NCBI RefSeq assembly: GCF_052324685.1
Contig: NC_135219.1
Span: 22,208,758 to 22,272,757 of the forward strand
Length of the DNA: 64,000 nt
Source: Brachyhypopomus gauderio
Lineage: Eukaryota; Chordata; Actinopteri; Gymnotiformes; Hypopomidae
Reading direction: 5' to 3'
The translations under genes were made by a program, and so were the position numbers. Below, one piece after another: positions 13,001-26,224 of this stretch. Each line of letters begins with the position of its first letter. Positions within the stretch are counted from its first letter, which is position 1. The notes under the pieces were generated by a model, which was not told the origin of the DNA, ran no database searches, and saw only the letters and a list, made by a program, of their open reading frames with translations.

Positions 13001-16000
13001 ACATCTGCCATACTGTTGATATGCTGCTTTTTGGTGTTGAGAATAACAGCATAGTCATTCTGAAGATCAATTTGGGCAGACTGAGATTCTTGGAGAATGA
13101 CTTTGGCATTACCTTTGTTCTTGAATTGAACTGTGATCTCAGTAGGACTTGCTATAGCATCAATAGAATTTAAAATGTTACCACTTAAAAGTCCTTTAAG
13201 TTCTGTGGTATGGTTTGCATGAACGTCTGCCTTCATATCCAGAAGGTGAGCGCTTCCAGATGCAACCACCCGGCTGTTCTTAATGAATGGAGCTTTAGTG
13301 TCAATTCGGCCATGGAATTCAATGTAGCTCGGGAAAACCCCTTCAACCTTCAGTGTCTCCTTACATTTCAGAATTGCACTATCTGTATTAGAGGTAAACG
13401 TGAGCTTTACACTTTTAAAATCCATAGCAACATTCACTTCACTCTTGTGGGTGCCTTCATCAGAGTAGTCAAGAAGAGTGTATTTTCCAGTGCCTACATT
13501 TGCAACCGTTAGTTTGATATTGGTTCCTTTTTGGAAAGCAACTGTAGAATGTGTCAGAGCAGCCTCACTGGTGAGTGAAAGGAAGGGGATGTTCACTTGG
13601 TGTTTGTAGGACGTATCAAGAGATGCTGTCATGCCACTTTCTATAGCAAAAAAGGCTTTGTTTACAATGTCTGCCTTGTATGGAGTTGTAGTTGCCTTCA
13701 CAATTGTCTGGGCAGTAGTCTGAGCAGAGAGACCATAGAATGCTACTGATGCCTGGTGTTCAACAGTCAGGGTACTATGTATGAACTTTAAGGTCTCTGC
13801 AATTACCACACGGCTCAACCTTGGGATACCAATGCGGGCAGAGGAATCTAGATTATAGTTGAGAATATCAAAGCTAGGAGATTTACCCACAGAGGTAATA
13901 AATGCTGTAAACTGGTGCATTTGTTCATTGTCGGTTGAATTCTGAACTTCAGTAGATGTCTTGAGAGTATAAATGGGACAACGAAGGTTGATTTCAGTGT
14001 AGAACTTTCCAAAGGCAGGGACCACCACTGCAGTAGGAATTTTAGGCAGAGTGATCTCAGGAATCTCAAGATGAATGTCAAGGAAGTGCGTATCACTTAA
14101 TTTGGGGATAGAAGGAAAAGAAATCTCTGGAAAAGTTATCTCTGGCAGAGTAATGAAAGAGAGGTTTGGCAAGTTGTATTTGCTGAGTTCTTCAAAGTAA
14201 GCATTATTATAGAACATCTCAGTTTCAAGGTTAATAATGAAGTCAATAATGTCTATAATTTTCTGCTTGATATCAGCACATGTTATTGTAACTGCTGGAA
14301 CAGTGTAATATCCCAGAATGGTGAACTGTGGGACATAAACTTCTTTGGGGAATTCAGTCTCCTGCAGCTGGTGCAAACTAAATTTTGTGGAGGGAATGAC
14401 AAGGTCAGTGAGTGGGACAGTGAAAGAAGGGAACTCAGCTTCAGCTGTTTTCAGGCCATTGACAACTCCCTCAAAGATCTGTTTCAGTTCAGTGAAAATT
14501 TGTTGATCACCAAGGAGTTTCTTGGCCACTTCAGCAATATCATTAAATGCATCAGTGAAAAAACTGAGGATCTCTTCTTTTATGTCCATATTAGTAACTT
14601 TCTCCTTGAAAGTTTTAGCAAATTCTTTAATGTTGTTAAGGATAACATCAATGATGTTTTTCAATGGACTTATGATATCTGTGACTTTGATTGTACCCAG
14701 CTCTTCAAATAAAGAAAAAGTAGATGACAAGGCATAGTTAATGAATTCTCTAGTTGCCTCAAGCTTTTGAGGGAGCTCAAGTGACACAATAAGTTTGTTA
14801 ATTTCAGCTGTGCATTCACTGATTTTTTGATTGGCTTCATCCACAAATACGTTGTAATTGAACAACTTAATCCTTTTGATGAGCATTTCAAGGTTCTCAT
14901 TCAGATCTTCAACCAACTGCTTTACCTCATTACTCTTCAAATAGGTGATGGCATCATCAATCATGTTTGTGAAAGGGATCATAATGGATTTCAGAGTGTT
15001 AGCAAGGACTTGGACTGTTTCATCAATCTTGAACATCTTGATAAGATCCACAATCTTGTCCAGAAATGCTTTAATCCTTTTATCAACCTCATATTTTAGA
15101 AGAATTTCTCTCACATTACTACAGATAATCTTACACTTGTCAATAACATCCAATTCAGTAATCAGCTGATTTAGTGTATCCAGTACCTTGCTCATCTCCT
15201 CACTTGGGAAATTAGCAATCAGATGCTCCGTGTAACTATGAATGTTGACAGAGATTATGAAGTTCTTCATATCTTCAACAAACTTGTCCTCATCAAAATT
15301 TGCAGCCATCTGCTTCAACTCACTCACAAACTGCTCCAACTTTGTCTTTATGGCATATTGTTCATCAAGATCATACAAGAAGGCCATGCTGCTTTCCTTC
15401 ATGTTTATCATGTTAATCTGTTTGATCACATCCTCAATGGCTTCAATGATAGAAATGATCATACCACTGATGTCATATTTCTCATTGAGGGCTTTAAGCT
15501 CGTTGGTTAGCTTCTGGACAGTTCTGTCAGACAGAGTTCCACTGTTGATCATTTCCTTCACAATTTCCTCCAATTCAGTAGCATGAGTACCTACTTCATT
15601 CATAATCGTATGGGTTAGAGTCCTAAGTTTAATCATTGAGGCCTCTAGATCTTCAACATTGATCCCACAGTCCTGAATGAATGTAATCAGGTCCTCTTTA
15701 AATCTGGCTACTCTTTCCTCAAGATTCAGCTCAGTCACAAAATCACTGAAGCGCTGTATAAGGGTCTCGATCTTGTTTATGAAGTCCTCTTTTTTAATGT
15801 AATTCTGCAATATCTCAGCTATATTTACTAATGTGCTTCTGATGTTATCCAGGATCACAGGCACACTCTCAATAAGTGGTAAGTTGATGACATGGTTCTT
15901 TGCATTCTTATCATACTTGACGAAAGCAGATAAAGAATACTCTTTATTGTCATTAGAGGCAGACATTTCCAGTCCGATCTTCTGTTGGTTGTTATAAGCA

Positions 16001-19000
16001 CTGACCTCTTGGTTGATTACAAAGCTGTTTATCTTAGACTTCACTCTTACTGTGGTTGATTGTTCAGAAGGTGTCAGCAGAGTGTCAACCTTATTGTCAA
16101 AGTTAGTCTCAATATTGGCACCACTGCTCAACTCGTGTGTAGTTGAGACTCTGCATTCATGAGAATGTGCAAAGGCGAGCGGTTCTGCCTTCAACAGGAC
16201 CTTAGTGTAAACCTGAGCACTCTGTTGTCCATACAGGTACAATTCTCCATCACCATTTGCAAGGGCATGCATTTTGAAGCTTAATGGAGCAGCTGTAGCT
16301 TCAAGGATAGTGCTGAAGCGAACAGGTCGTGAATTAAAGCGGGCTTCGTTGCTGATCCTGGCGCTGAGTCCAGAAATTTCCATTTCGCTGTTGTGGCTCA
16401 TCTGAGTTCCCAAGAGTTTTCCGTTTGTATTGCACTTGGCAGTTGCGACCAATTCTGCATACGTGATCTCATAGGTGTGTTTCAGTTCCTCTGTACCAGA
16501 CTCAAACTTCAGAGTACCCATCAGATCAACTTTGTAAGGTCCTGCTTTAAACTCAGATTCACTGTTCAGTCTGACAGGAAGAATCTTCAGATCATTGTTG
16601 ATGATCACATTAGCAGTGTAAGGTTCTGCCTGAACAGAAATATCAAATCTGTACCATAAATCCTTGGCAAAAGTAACATCAGACTTAGAAGTTAAAGCCA
16701 CAGATGACACAGAGGCAGACATAGAGTTTGCATTGCCAAATCGGACACCAGCAAATCCCCCCTCTGTATCAACTGAAAGAGAAGCCTTGGAAGAATCAAG
16801 ATTACCACTGAAAGTGTTCTTCAGAGTCAGGGGGCTGTTCAGTGAGGTAAAGCCAGTGGTAGTCAGGCCATTTCTGTTCAGAGTGAGGCTGGCATTATGG
16901 TTAGCTTTGAAATCAATTAGCTTGCCAGAAGCATTACTGTTTACAACCAGACCATTACCATCCAGAGTTGCAGTAATCAGAGACTTCATGAAATCTTGAT
17001 GTGGTGGGGGGGTGTTTGCGTGGCTAGTGGTGGTCTCAATTTTGATGTTGACATCTCCAGCTTCAAAACTAATTCCAGCAGTATTCTGGATCTGCCAGCC
17101 CAGAGCCAATGCCTTAGTATTTGATTTCGCGGCAAACTTGGATTCCATGAATGTGGCTTCAGCAATATGTGTGAACCTATCCTCAAATGCAACTGTGTTT
17201 GATTGAACTAAAATCTCTCTGTTAACAAGTGTAGCAGTAAAGGTATTCTGAGCCTGGAGAGGAGATGAATCTACATTCAGTGAAGAATGTATCCTCGCCT
17301 CTGGCTTGAATGGGAGTAAAATAATTGACTGTGTGATGGTTGCAGTTCCATGAATAGGGCCAGTCACAAGGGATCCCTTTAAGTTGCTATCCCCAGAGAA
17401 TTCTTTTGTATTGACTCCCACTTGGCCTGTATGCTCCAGAGAGAACTTTGCATCACAGGGAGTAGTGACCTCCATTTTACTGATTGAATATATACTGATC
17501 TTCTTCACCGTTATGATTTCCTCAGCGATGTTGAGTGTGGCATTAATGAACTTGTGGTTGATTGCACTGCTTAACTCTACCATTAGAGTATCATGTGATG
17601 TCTCAGTTATCAGACCAGATCCTGCACAAAACAAATATATGTAACTAATCAAGTTAACTAACCAGATTATACATCTCAGCTATAGAGTTGAATATAATCA
17701 AACAGTTCCACAGAATCTACATACCTTTAATTCTAAGAGAGAGGAGCTCCAGAGGACTTGTTCCAGTTACTTCAACCTTGGCAGAATATCTTTGGTGTTC
17801 AGCTTCTCTGCCAGCAGATGCAGTTGCCTCTAAGTTATAGAGGTTGCTGCTAAGCTTACCCGTCATCTCTGCCATTCCCAGGACTGGCAGAGACACAGTC
17901 AATGTGTCAGGAACAGATACTTCAGGAATAGGAATTTTAATGGAGGCAACTTCTAGACCAAGCTCAGGCACAGTCAGCTTTGGTGTGGTGAGAGCAGAAG
18001 GAAAGTTCAGATCTCTTGAAGATTTACCACCAAGAGGCACAGGGAAGGTGATGGTGTAGTACTGATTGGCAAAGTGGTACTCAGCATCAGCCTCACTGTT
18101 CAAAGAAAAATTGGGTTATTTCAATAGTGTATTGTAGGCATTAGTACTGTTTCTAGCTTTTGTATTTGTAAAATGCAGATTTGATTAATATTGCTTTTAA
18201 TTTTGTATTGATTGGAGCATAATTCTTGATGTTTTCCTGTGGAAAATGGTTCACTAAATAATTGATTAACTTACATATTCAAGAACAGCTTCTCAGGGAC
18301 ATTAAGCTCTGTGAAGTCAGGGACTCTTATGTTTTCCAGAAATGGGATCTTACAAGCTTCAAGATAGGTATTTGTAGCCTGAAAGGTAATAGGAAGTGTT
18401 GCGCTTAGGTGGCACAGGCTCAAACTGTTATATATTACATCTTTTGTTCTTGTAATGAAAACATAAAAGAGAATGTGTATACTTAAAACGTAATTAGCAA
18501 TTCATAAAGCAATTTCTTTAAGACATGCCTCAACAGATTTTGAAAGACCATATGCTAGATTTGGTTCCAACTAGTTTGTTGTTAGTCTTGTTTTAGCTTT
18601 CTATAAAAACTACCCAGGCATCTATTGTTCTGAAATTGATAACTGTGGTATTTCCTCAAGATCTTCGTTTTGATAACACTTTACATTAAGTGTTAACTTA
18701 CTAACATGAAGTAATGCATTAGTTAACATGAACAACACATGAAGTAACACATTAAAAATAATTAACTCATGTTAAGTAAACATGTAACAGTTGTGTTGTG
18801 GTTCCTGTTTTGGCTTTGTTGCTCGCACCTTTTTAGAGCTTTTAGTTTTTTTTTTGGAGTTTTAGTTTGGAGCAAAAGGGACTACAGATTTAAAAACAGT
18901 ATGAACACACTTAAGTTCCTATGCTGATAGATTCTGGATATAATCAAGTTAGGTAAATCAGCACAATGTAATATATTCCTTAAAGGTCGCACCAAAAAAG

Positions 19001-22000
19001 GTGCGATCAACAAAGAGCCAAAACAGGAGCTGCAACTGTTACATGTTTAATTAACATTAGTTAATTATTGTTAATGTGTTACTTCATGTGTTGTTCATGT
19101 TAACTAATGCATTACTTCATGTTAGTAAGTAAACACTTAATGTAAACTGTTACCTTAATTTAAGTGGGTTCACATATTAAATTAAATTAAGGAAGATGTA
19201 ATTAAGAACATTTTCATCTTACCTCAACTGACGCAGTCCACATATCTTGGATCTTTTCTGTCTGGACAATATGCTGATCGAGAAGTTCACTGAACTGTGT
19301 TTTCATTGCATTAAGTCTGGTAGCGATGCTCTCGGTTCCAGAGCTAACATCTGACTTAATCTCTGCTTCAATCTTCTCATCATCTAAATTATAACAATAT
19401 TTGATCATTAAAAAAATTGTATATATATATATATATATATATATAAAGTGTTTTGTTTTTTCAAGACAGCAGTGGCTATTGGTATTACGGCAACCTGCTG
19501 TAAGTTATATTATTGGTATGTGATACACTGAGTTATATTATTGATAAATGATACTTATGAGACAGGTACCATATTTCAGAGTGAGTTTCTGCACAGAAGA
19601 GATCTCAAGGAATTTGAAGTCGCTTTTAAGCTTTACAGTCATGTCCTCAGCTCGATTTAGAACAGCAGTGACTTTTGCGTCAGTCTGAAGAGAAGGGATC
19701 AGCATCTGAACCTGCAGCATGGCATCTTTCATAGCTTTGACCCTATAAGAGAGATCGACGTTTTAGATCTTCTGAGAAATCCACATATAAGATGGTGTGA
19801 GAAAAGATCTGTTGCATATACACACTTTGCCCGGCCAATCAGTGATGCCTGAATGACATTTTTGTTGAGGAGGTCAATCTGAATGGCAGGTTCATCTTTG
19901 TTCTTAGTGCTTGGGTCAGCATCACCAATTCTAATTCCAGCCTCAATGTCATAGTCAGGGATCACAATATCAGCCGAAACAGTATACGTCTGTCTGTTGA
20001 ACATCATCATAGCTGTAGCCTCAAAGGGTGTTCCTGGGGTCAGAGGATTAAGAAATAAAACATTTTTAGATTCAATCTTTTATAACAATTTATATCGCTT
20101 TATAACAATACTTTTGTGTCTTACCCTCAGCTTTCACCTCAGCTGTTACTTTGTCAATCTTCTTCTCGTGTGTGTACTTGATAGTGGCAGTGTATTCAGA
20201 GATCTCACCATCAGGCCGTAGCTCAATGGCCAATCTAGGCACATAAAGAGCTTGTTCAGCATAAATATAAAAGCGATAATATATATGCATCATAATATGA
20301 AGTTTATGCTTACTTGCTATCGCCTGTGAGTGGGAAGTAAGGCGAGGCATCATTTAACCTGGCATCTGAGTATACAAGGGTACTACAGTATTTTAGGCCC
20401 GGGATAAGAAGTGCACATTTTTCTATATCAACAGACTCCCCCAGGGCAGGAATAGTCTTCATCTGAGCACCAGCAACAGACACTAGGGAGTTTCTGAACA
20501 TATTAAAAATAATAAAGTTATGTTTCATTTATGTAGTTATATTTTATATATTGCCAATGTAATTAAAAAATCACAACACAGTGAAAGGTTATTTTAAGTG
20601 ATCTCACGTAACACTGATGAGCTTCGATGGGCCCTCAATAGCAGGAATGGTCAGCTTGATCTGACTGTGGGTCATGGAAACTTCAGCTCTTAGACCACTC
20701 TCATGATACATGTTAGTGTGGATCTCCAGGCTTGAGTCAACATAGTCTGGGAGGTGAGCGCCAATCTCGGTCACAAACTCCACACCAGCTGATGGCATGA
20801 AAGCAATCTCACCCTGTAAATCACATCAAGGGCATAGCAGTAATTGTACATTGGCTTACATCAAGCATTAAACAGTTAAACGATCATTTTAGAAAGGTAA
20901 AAAGAACATTTTGTTTAATTTACACTATTGTGGAGAACGCGCAGTCCTCCGTTGATCCCAGGCGTGAAGGTGCCGGACAGAGCGACCTTCAGTGGAACAC
21001 CTGGACCAGTCGTCAGGTAGAATTCATTATCCATGAAGATGTAATGGAGGAAAAGCTCATTGTCAGCACTTGAGACAAGATTCTTGATGAACTGTCAATT
21101 AGAGGATAAATATACACACTGAAGTTACCTTTGTAAGTCAAAAACAGCTACCTATATTTATAATCTGTATATAATCTGTATTTTAGTGGTTTTGAAATTT
21201 GAGATAAGATTTACATGAGATAAAATTACATGAATCACATCCAGCTTATTAAGAAAATCTTTAATTTTATTATATTTGCAATTAAACAGGATTTTTTTGC
21301 TATTACATATCTAGTTATCTTGAGAGTTAATTTCTCATTAATTTTTCATTCTCAAGATATTGTGCTTTTTTAAACAGCATCATTTACATGACTATCAACT
21401 TCTGAAATCTAGGGATGTTGAACTGCACTTACATCAGTGGGGAACATCTTCAGGAGGTTCTCAAACATCTTCATCACAGAGTGGGCTGTCTCTTGCATAT
21501 CCTGAGTTTTAAGATAGCCAAGCTCAGCACCTAGAAGCCTCAGGTAGAACATGGCTTCAGGGGAGTCTCGAAGCTTCAGGTCTTCAATTAGTTTCTTGAC
21601 ATTTTCGGCTATATCTTCTATCAGATTTTGGGAGGCCTACAAAGACAACGATCCATAAAAGTCACTAGGGAATTGTTTGTGAACAAAATTTAACTAGGAC
21701 GGAAGAATCAGATCAAAAATGAGAGGTAATCAATCTAATACATCAAATTGTAAGGATTCCAAAACAAATGAGCCATCAACATTCTATAGAATCAGATATT
21801 TGACTCACAACATACTGGTACATACATAACATTACATACTGGTCAATGACTAGGTCAAAAACATTTTTGGAGAACACTGTTAAATATGAAATACCTGTCT
21901 CTTTTTTCTGTTATTACTTAGGGTTGGTATCATACGGTGCAGAACCTCATTAACTTGAGTGGGCATTTTGTCAGAAGCATAGTAAATGATCTTCATAACA

Positions 22001-25000
22001 GTGTCAGGGAAGAAACCATCGTCATCAAACAAAGCCTCAACAGTTGGCTCTAGTTGTTTACTCTCCATACCAACCTGAAAATAAGAAGAATTCATTGTGA
22101 AACTAAATAAAAATAAAAAATGTGTAATTTGTCATACAGATAAAATTTTTCTGAATTAATGTTTCGTACCTCAAACATGTCAAAGTCATATCCAAAAGCA
22201 CTGAGTGTCATTTCAAGCATAGCTTCCTTGGGCAGTTCATTCTCAAAGATCATGTTTCCCTGTAGAGGACCAATCTTGTAGTTGCGAGAGAGCGTGATGA
22301 TATCAAGGATGTTTCCAACCTCATTTCCTTGGAAGGCATCAAGAATCTTCTGTCTCAGTCTGCAAAGAAGAGGGGTGATCATGACGTTTTTGTTTACCAT
22401 TTACAGGATAACAGGCCTGGACTTAAGTGAAAAATCAGTATTCTTAGTGTGAGTTTGATAGAAAGCAGATTTTAAATATAGGTATGTACCTGAAAAGTTC
22501 AGGAAACTAAAAAAAACATTGAAATAGAAAAGGCATTGAAACAGATGTGTCCCTGTGATGTTTGTATTTGTGATTTTAATGCATTCTCGCTCACTCTTGG
22601 GTCTCTGTTGCAGTAGAGCTCAGAATATTGGTGAGGTGAGATACAATAAAGTTCTTGGTCTGCAGGTCATCTTCTATAGGCAGGGCAGCAGCCAACTGAG
22701 AAAGTTCACTGGGCTGGGGATCCTTCATAATGATCAGGTAAGCAGCAACACGCTTCTGCACAGAGGCTTTTCCGTCCACGAGAACCTTCATGAGCACCGA
22801 TCTGCCCTGTATAAAGTACACACAACTATTAGACTGGCCAAAGTGAATTAGGAAGTATTAAGCATTGCTGTGCTATGGTTGGCAGGTTTATACCTCTTCA
22901 GGTACAGGGATCTGTCTGAAGACCTGGATGGCCGCCTGCTGAACCTCAGGTGAAGCGGCTGGCTGGTTAATGCACTGGATCACAGCGGACATCAGGGCAG
23001 GGCTGGCGGAACTCATGGCAGCAGCCATGTTTCCAATGACCTGGAATGAAATATAAATATATATTTCATTAAATGAAATACAAATATAATATAAATCAGT
23101 TTCCATTTGAAGTTTTGTATTTCACTGGGAAAATTAATTACACTTAAAATACAGTAAGCCTACCCGCAGCGTCAAGAAGATGTGCTCCTGATTATCTGTA
23201 CAGTCATCAATCTCATCTAGGACATAATTAGCCACTGCCTCAATTTCAGGGGTGACTCTTCCCTCAGCCTTATAGAGACTGTTATTATATAGTGAAAAAT
23301 AGTAGAATTTTACAGTTATGTAAACAACTATCAGGTGTTCAATGCATTTTGTAAAAGTATTGTAAAATATTACGTATTTCAGTACTGGACAAGAATGTTT
23401 ATTTCTCTAACCTTCTCACAGCATTGCTGGTAGCATAGTAGATGAGTTTGCTGGGCTTGAACTTGGCAGTGATCAGCAATTCCTTTACTAGGCTGCGTGA
23501 GGGATTGGGAATCAAGCCCATGGCGTAAACTGCGGCATCGATTTCCATAGTAACACTACCGGTGTCCCTCAGGCCTCGCAGAATTAAACTGTTGCATTCT
23601 GGGGTGCCGCACTGGATCAAAGCCTGGAAGGTCAGTGATGGGGAGATACGCACTGCCTCTGACCACATGTCAGACAGAGTGTCAGCGTTCATTCTGCGGA
23701 TCACAGATACCAGCCTGTGAGCCAGGTGAGCTCTCTTATGCCCATTGGTGGTTTTGGAAAGCCCAGACAGCTCCTTTAAAATGTCCAAGGGAGCCGCTGG
23801 GTCTTGAGTTGGACTCATATCAACAATGGCATCGAGGTGCAGGGGCTTCATGTTGGCCTCATCTAACACAGAGCAGAAAGTCCACGGTTAGTACGTTGCT
23901 TAATCTGATGGTACATCTGTCCTTTCTGTCTAATATTTTTTTCGAACATAGCAAATGTCCATCTCAGTCGGAACTTACTGTGATCAAACACTCTTTCATT
24001 GTGCTTAGTCACTCCCAACAAAGACAGTTTCTGTTTTCCGACATTGGTAATTCCAAAACCCCTGTTGATAATTGAGACGTAAAGTATCAGACAGTGATCA
24101 AAAGTGTTCAAATATATGGCTTGAAATGTTTAATATACTCACTTGTGAGAGAAAGGCAAGAATTCATGGTTCTCAGTGCAAGCACCAGAAATCATGTGTT
24201 TTTGCTGATTGTCAAATTTGTAGTTGCATGTCTGTTTGCTCCTGATTAGCTGTGCAAGTGGGTTGTGCTGAAGGACAGAACAGGGCAGTATTTGAACACA
24301 GTATACAAATTAAATATGCTGCCAGGAAATATAGACAGAAAATGCTAGACACTCAGTTTGAGTAATATTGCAAAATAATTGCACAATCGCTTGCCAATAA
24401 AATTGTTACCCTTCAGAGAAGACTTGTGTAGTCCAAAGAACTCACCAAGCCTGTAATGAGAGCCAGAGGACTTGTGTGGTCTTGGATTGGCCTAAAATGG
24501 TCACAGCTGGACAGGTCCCTACTGATGGTGATATCAGTGGCAATGTCTTGCCTGGTATTCACAGTGTAATCAGTCTCACACACACCATAAATTGTAGGCT
24601 GATTTGGGAACAAGACCAAAATTGGATTTAGTCAAAATACGTTTCATTTGTTGTGATCTGATGAGCAATGCCAGATGCACATATCCACATCTTATTTAAC
24701 AGCTGTTTTGCCCTCCACATGACCCGATGGATTTATTGACTGACCATTCTATCATTCCTCTCCTCTTCAAGCACAGGCACTGCAAGGGCAGAAACGATGC
24801 CTCTCTTGATGTTCAGGATGTTGATTAGCTCGTTATCTTCAGGAAAGAGCTTGATATCATCATCACCTTCTACAGTGACCTTTAATGGATTCCTGAATAA
24901 GAAGGCCCAGATACGCTTTGTTGAGCATACAAACTGATTTAACCAGAAAACCTTAGATTAGGGCAAAATGAATGAAAGAAGATCACTTCTGGTCCAGAAG

Positions 25001-25826
25001 TCCTAGCCTCATAACTACTGCAGAAAGGCGCTCGAGAAATCTCCCGGTGTAACCTAACTATGAGCAGACATACTTCTCCATTTCAGTCTTAAAAGTCTCT
25101 GTGCCAGCAGCTGGCCCAAACACCGGGCTTCCGTCTGCTTCGGTGTCGATGACTTCGCTCAGTGTGCACTCTTTTGTTCGCACAATATAACTGCATGTGC
25201 CACGGACTTCGAGTTCAACCTATAAATGCACCAGCAGTGTCAGGGATATTTTGTTGAGAGTTTGCAAGAGCTGAAAGAAATTCAGAGGTGCGTCTATGTA
25301 TACCTTGCAGCTGGCCCGGGGACCATTGACGGCTCCGTTTAAGGCATTCAGGGACTCTGTTTCATAAATGTATTCATACTTGTGAAGGTTTTTATATCTT
25401 GTAGCCACTAGGGGGAGATAAAAAACAGAATTACCACTCTTCTATTGGAATCGTATGTAATGCAAATTTGAACTACTTTTCTTCCAGTTCACTGTTGTGT
25501 TTATAATTAAGGGATCATGCATAGATTCATCACTTCAGCAATGATTTCTATATTTATTACTTGATGGCAAGCTTCTCAGACCATTAATAATTTCTTTGGG
25601 ATAGCAAGTGTAATAATTGTTTATTCTAATAAAGCAAGATGCTTACAAAGACATGGAGAGTCATCATCATCTTGAGCATCTGGAGCAAAGTACAACATTC
25701 CAATTAAAATAACCAATAATAAAGGGATTCAAAATAAATATCCCAAATAAATACATAAACAAATATTAGTTTTAAAGAAGTCAAAACAGGAGGAAAAACG
25801 TATTTCTTTCATCCTGAGTGTTGTTT

Positions 25827-25910
<84 letters not shown>

Positions 25911-26033
25911 ACTATTCACAGTTCCTAAAACAGCAAAGGAACATCAGCAAAAGAATACACAATCTATGTGCTACTTACTACTCAAGACAATGGTGGCCAT
26001 AAGCAGCAGAAGTAAGAGCTTAGTGTCCCCCAT
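10003..26033 (-). CDS. apob: Apolipoprotein B (complete, 28 coding exons, 3,710 aa)
   Basis: Scaffold protein of VLDL/LDL-type lipoproteins, secreted from liver and intestine. Coding exons: 25979-26033, 25647-25679, 25304-25407, 25074-25219, 24745-24892, 24446-24598, 24143-24267, 23979-24061, 23412-23862, 23164-23278, 22894-23040, 22595-22806, 22170-22359, 21895-22074, 21433-21636, 20924-21091, 20608-20813, 20314-20493, 20125-20234, 19826-20033, 19570-19742, 19223-19383, 18275-18378, 17725-18095, 11637-17621, 11355-11457, 10922-11105, 10003-10836. Every junction is in phase and the sum is 11,133 nt. Start MGDTKLLLLLLLMATIVLSS is a signal peptide. Exons 2 to about 22 encode the vitellogenin-like lipid-transfer module. 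The 5,985-nt exon carries the beta1, alpha2 and beta2 lipid-binding regions (GGKSSRDL just before it; helical repeats at about 14.4-15.9 kb). The last exon is helical. Human APOB is 4,563 aa, so this form is shorter, in line with fish apobb-type copies (from memory). RKKR at residues 710-713 is unusual. Antisense reading frames across the big exon are shadows. Confidence 0.95.
18672..19154. mobile_element. Fold-back MITE with long terminal inverted repeats
   Basis: About 480 bases whose left and right halves are near reverse complements, ending in G(A/G)TAACA(C/G)TTTACATTAAG. A second hairpin at the centre reads AAGGTCGCACC...GGTGCGATC. It lies in the apob intron between exons 18275-18378 and 19223-19383. 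It has no coding capacity and no clear target duplication. The 5' GGTAACACTTTAC-type end is common in fish non-autonomous DNA transposons. Confidence 0.75.
25828..25909. repeat. (TC)n(CA)n microsatellite in apob intron 1
   Basis: Short TC run followed by about 33 CA units, about 70 bases downstream (in transcript sense) of the first apob exon. Confidence 0.9.
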
Positions 26034-26112
26034 GACGGGTTCAATAAAGCTCTCGCCTCTAAATCCCAAGTGAGTACTCCAAAGAGACTAATTTCTGACT
26101 GTTATTGCAGGG

Positions 26113-26120
26113 CTTATATA
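26113..26120 (-). promoter_or_regulatory. apob TATA box
   Basis: The minus strand reads TATATAAG about 80 bases upstream of the ATG, giving a 5' UTR of about 50 bases if transcription starts the usual 25-30 bases downstream. Confidence 0.6.
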
Positions 26121-26176
26121 TAACAGACGCTTCACAGAGGAGGGAGGTGAGATTAGAGGAGCAGACAGTGCCTTCT

Positions 26177-26190
26177 GCTCCAAAGTTCAG
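26177..26190. promoter_or_regulatory. HNF4-type site upstream of apob
   Basis: GCTCCAAAGTTCAG, a close match to the HNF4 core CAAAGTCCA/CAAAGTTCA, lies about 60 bases upstream of the TATA box. HNF4 drives APOB in mammalian liver, so position and motif fit. A second loose DR1-like stretch (AGGACAAAGGCG) is at 26208-26219. Confidence 0.5.
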
Positions 26191-26224
26191 ATGATCATCT
26201 CTGTGGCAGGACAAAGGCGACTTG

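Noticed and set aside
12113..17644. Many plus-strand frames of 60-160 codons
   Set aside because: They lie antisense to the 5,985-nt apob exon and are by-products of a long open frame; no promoter or similarity supports them.
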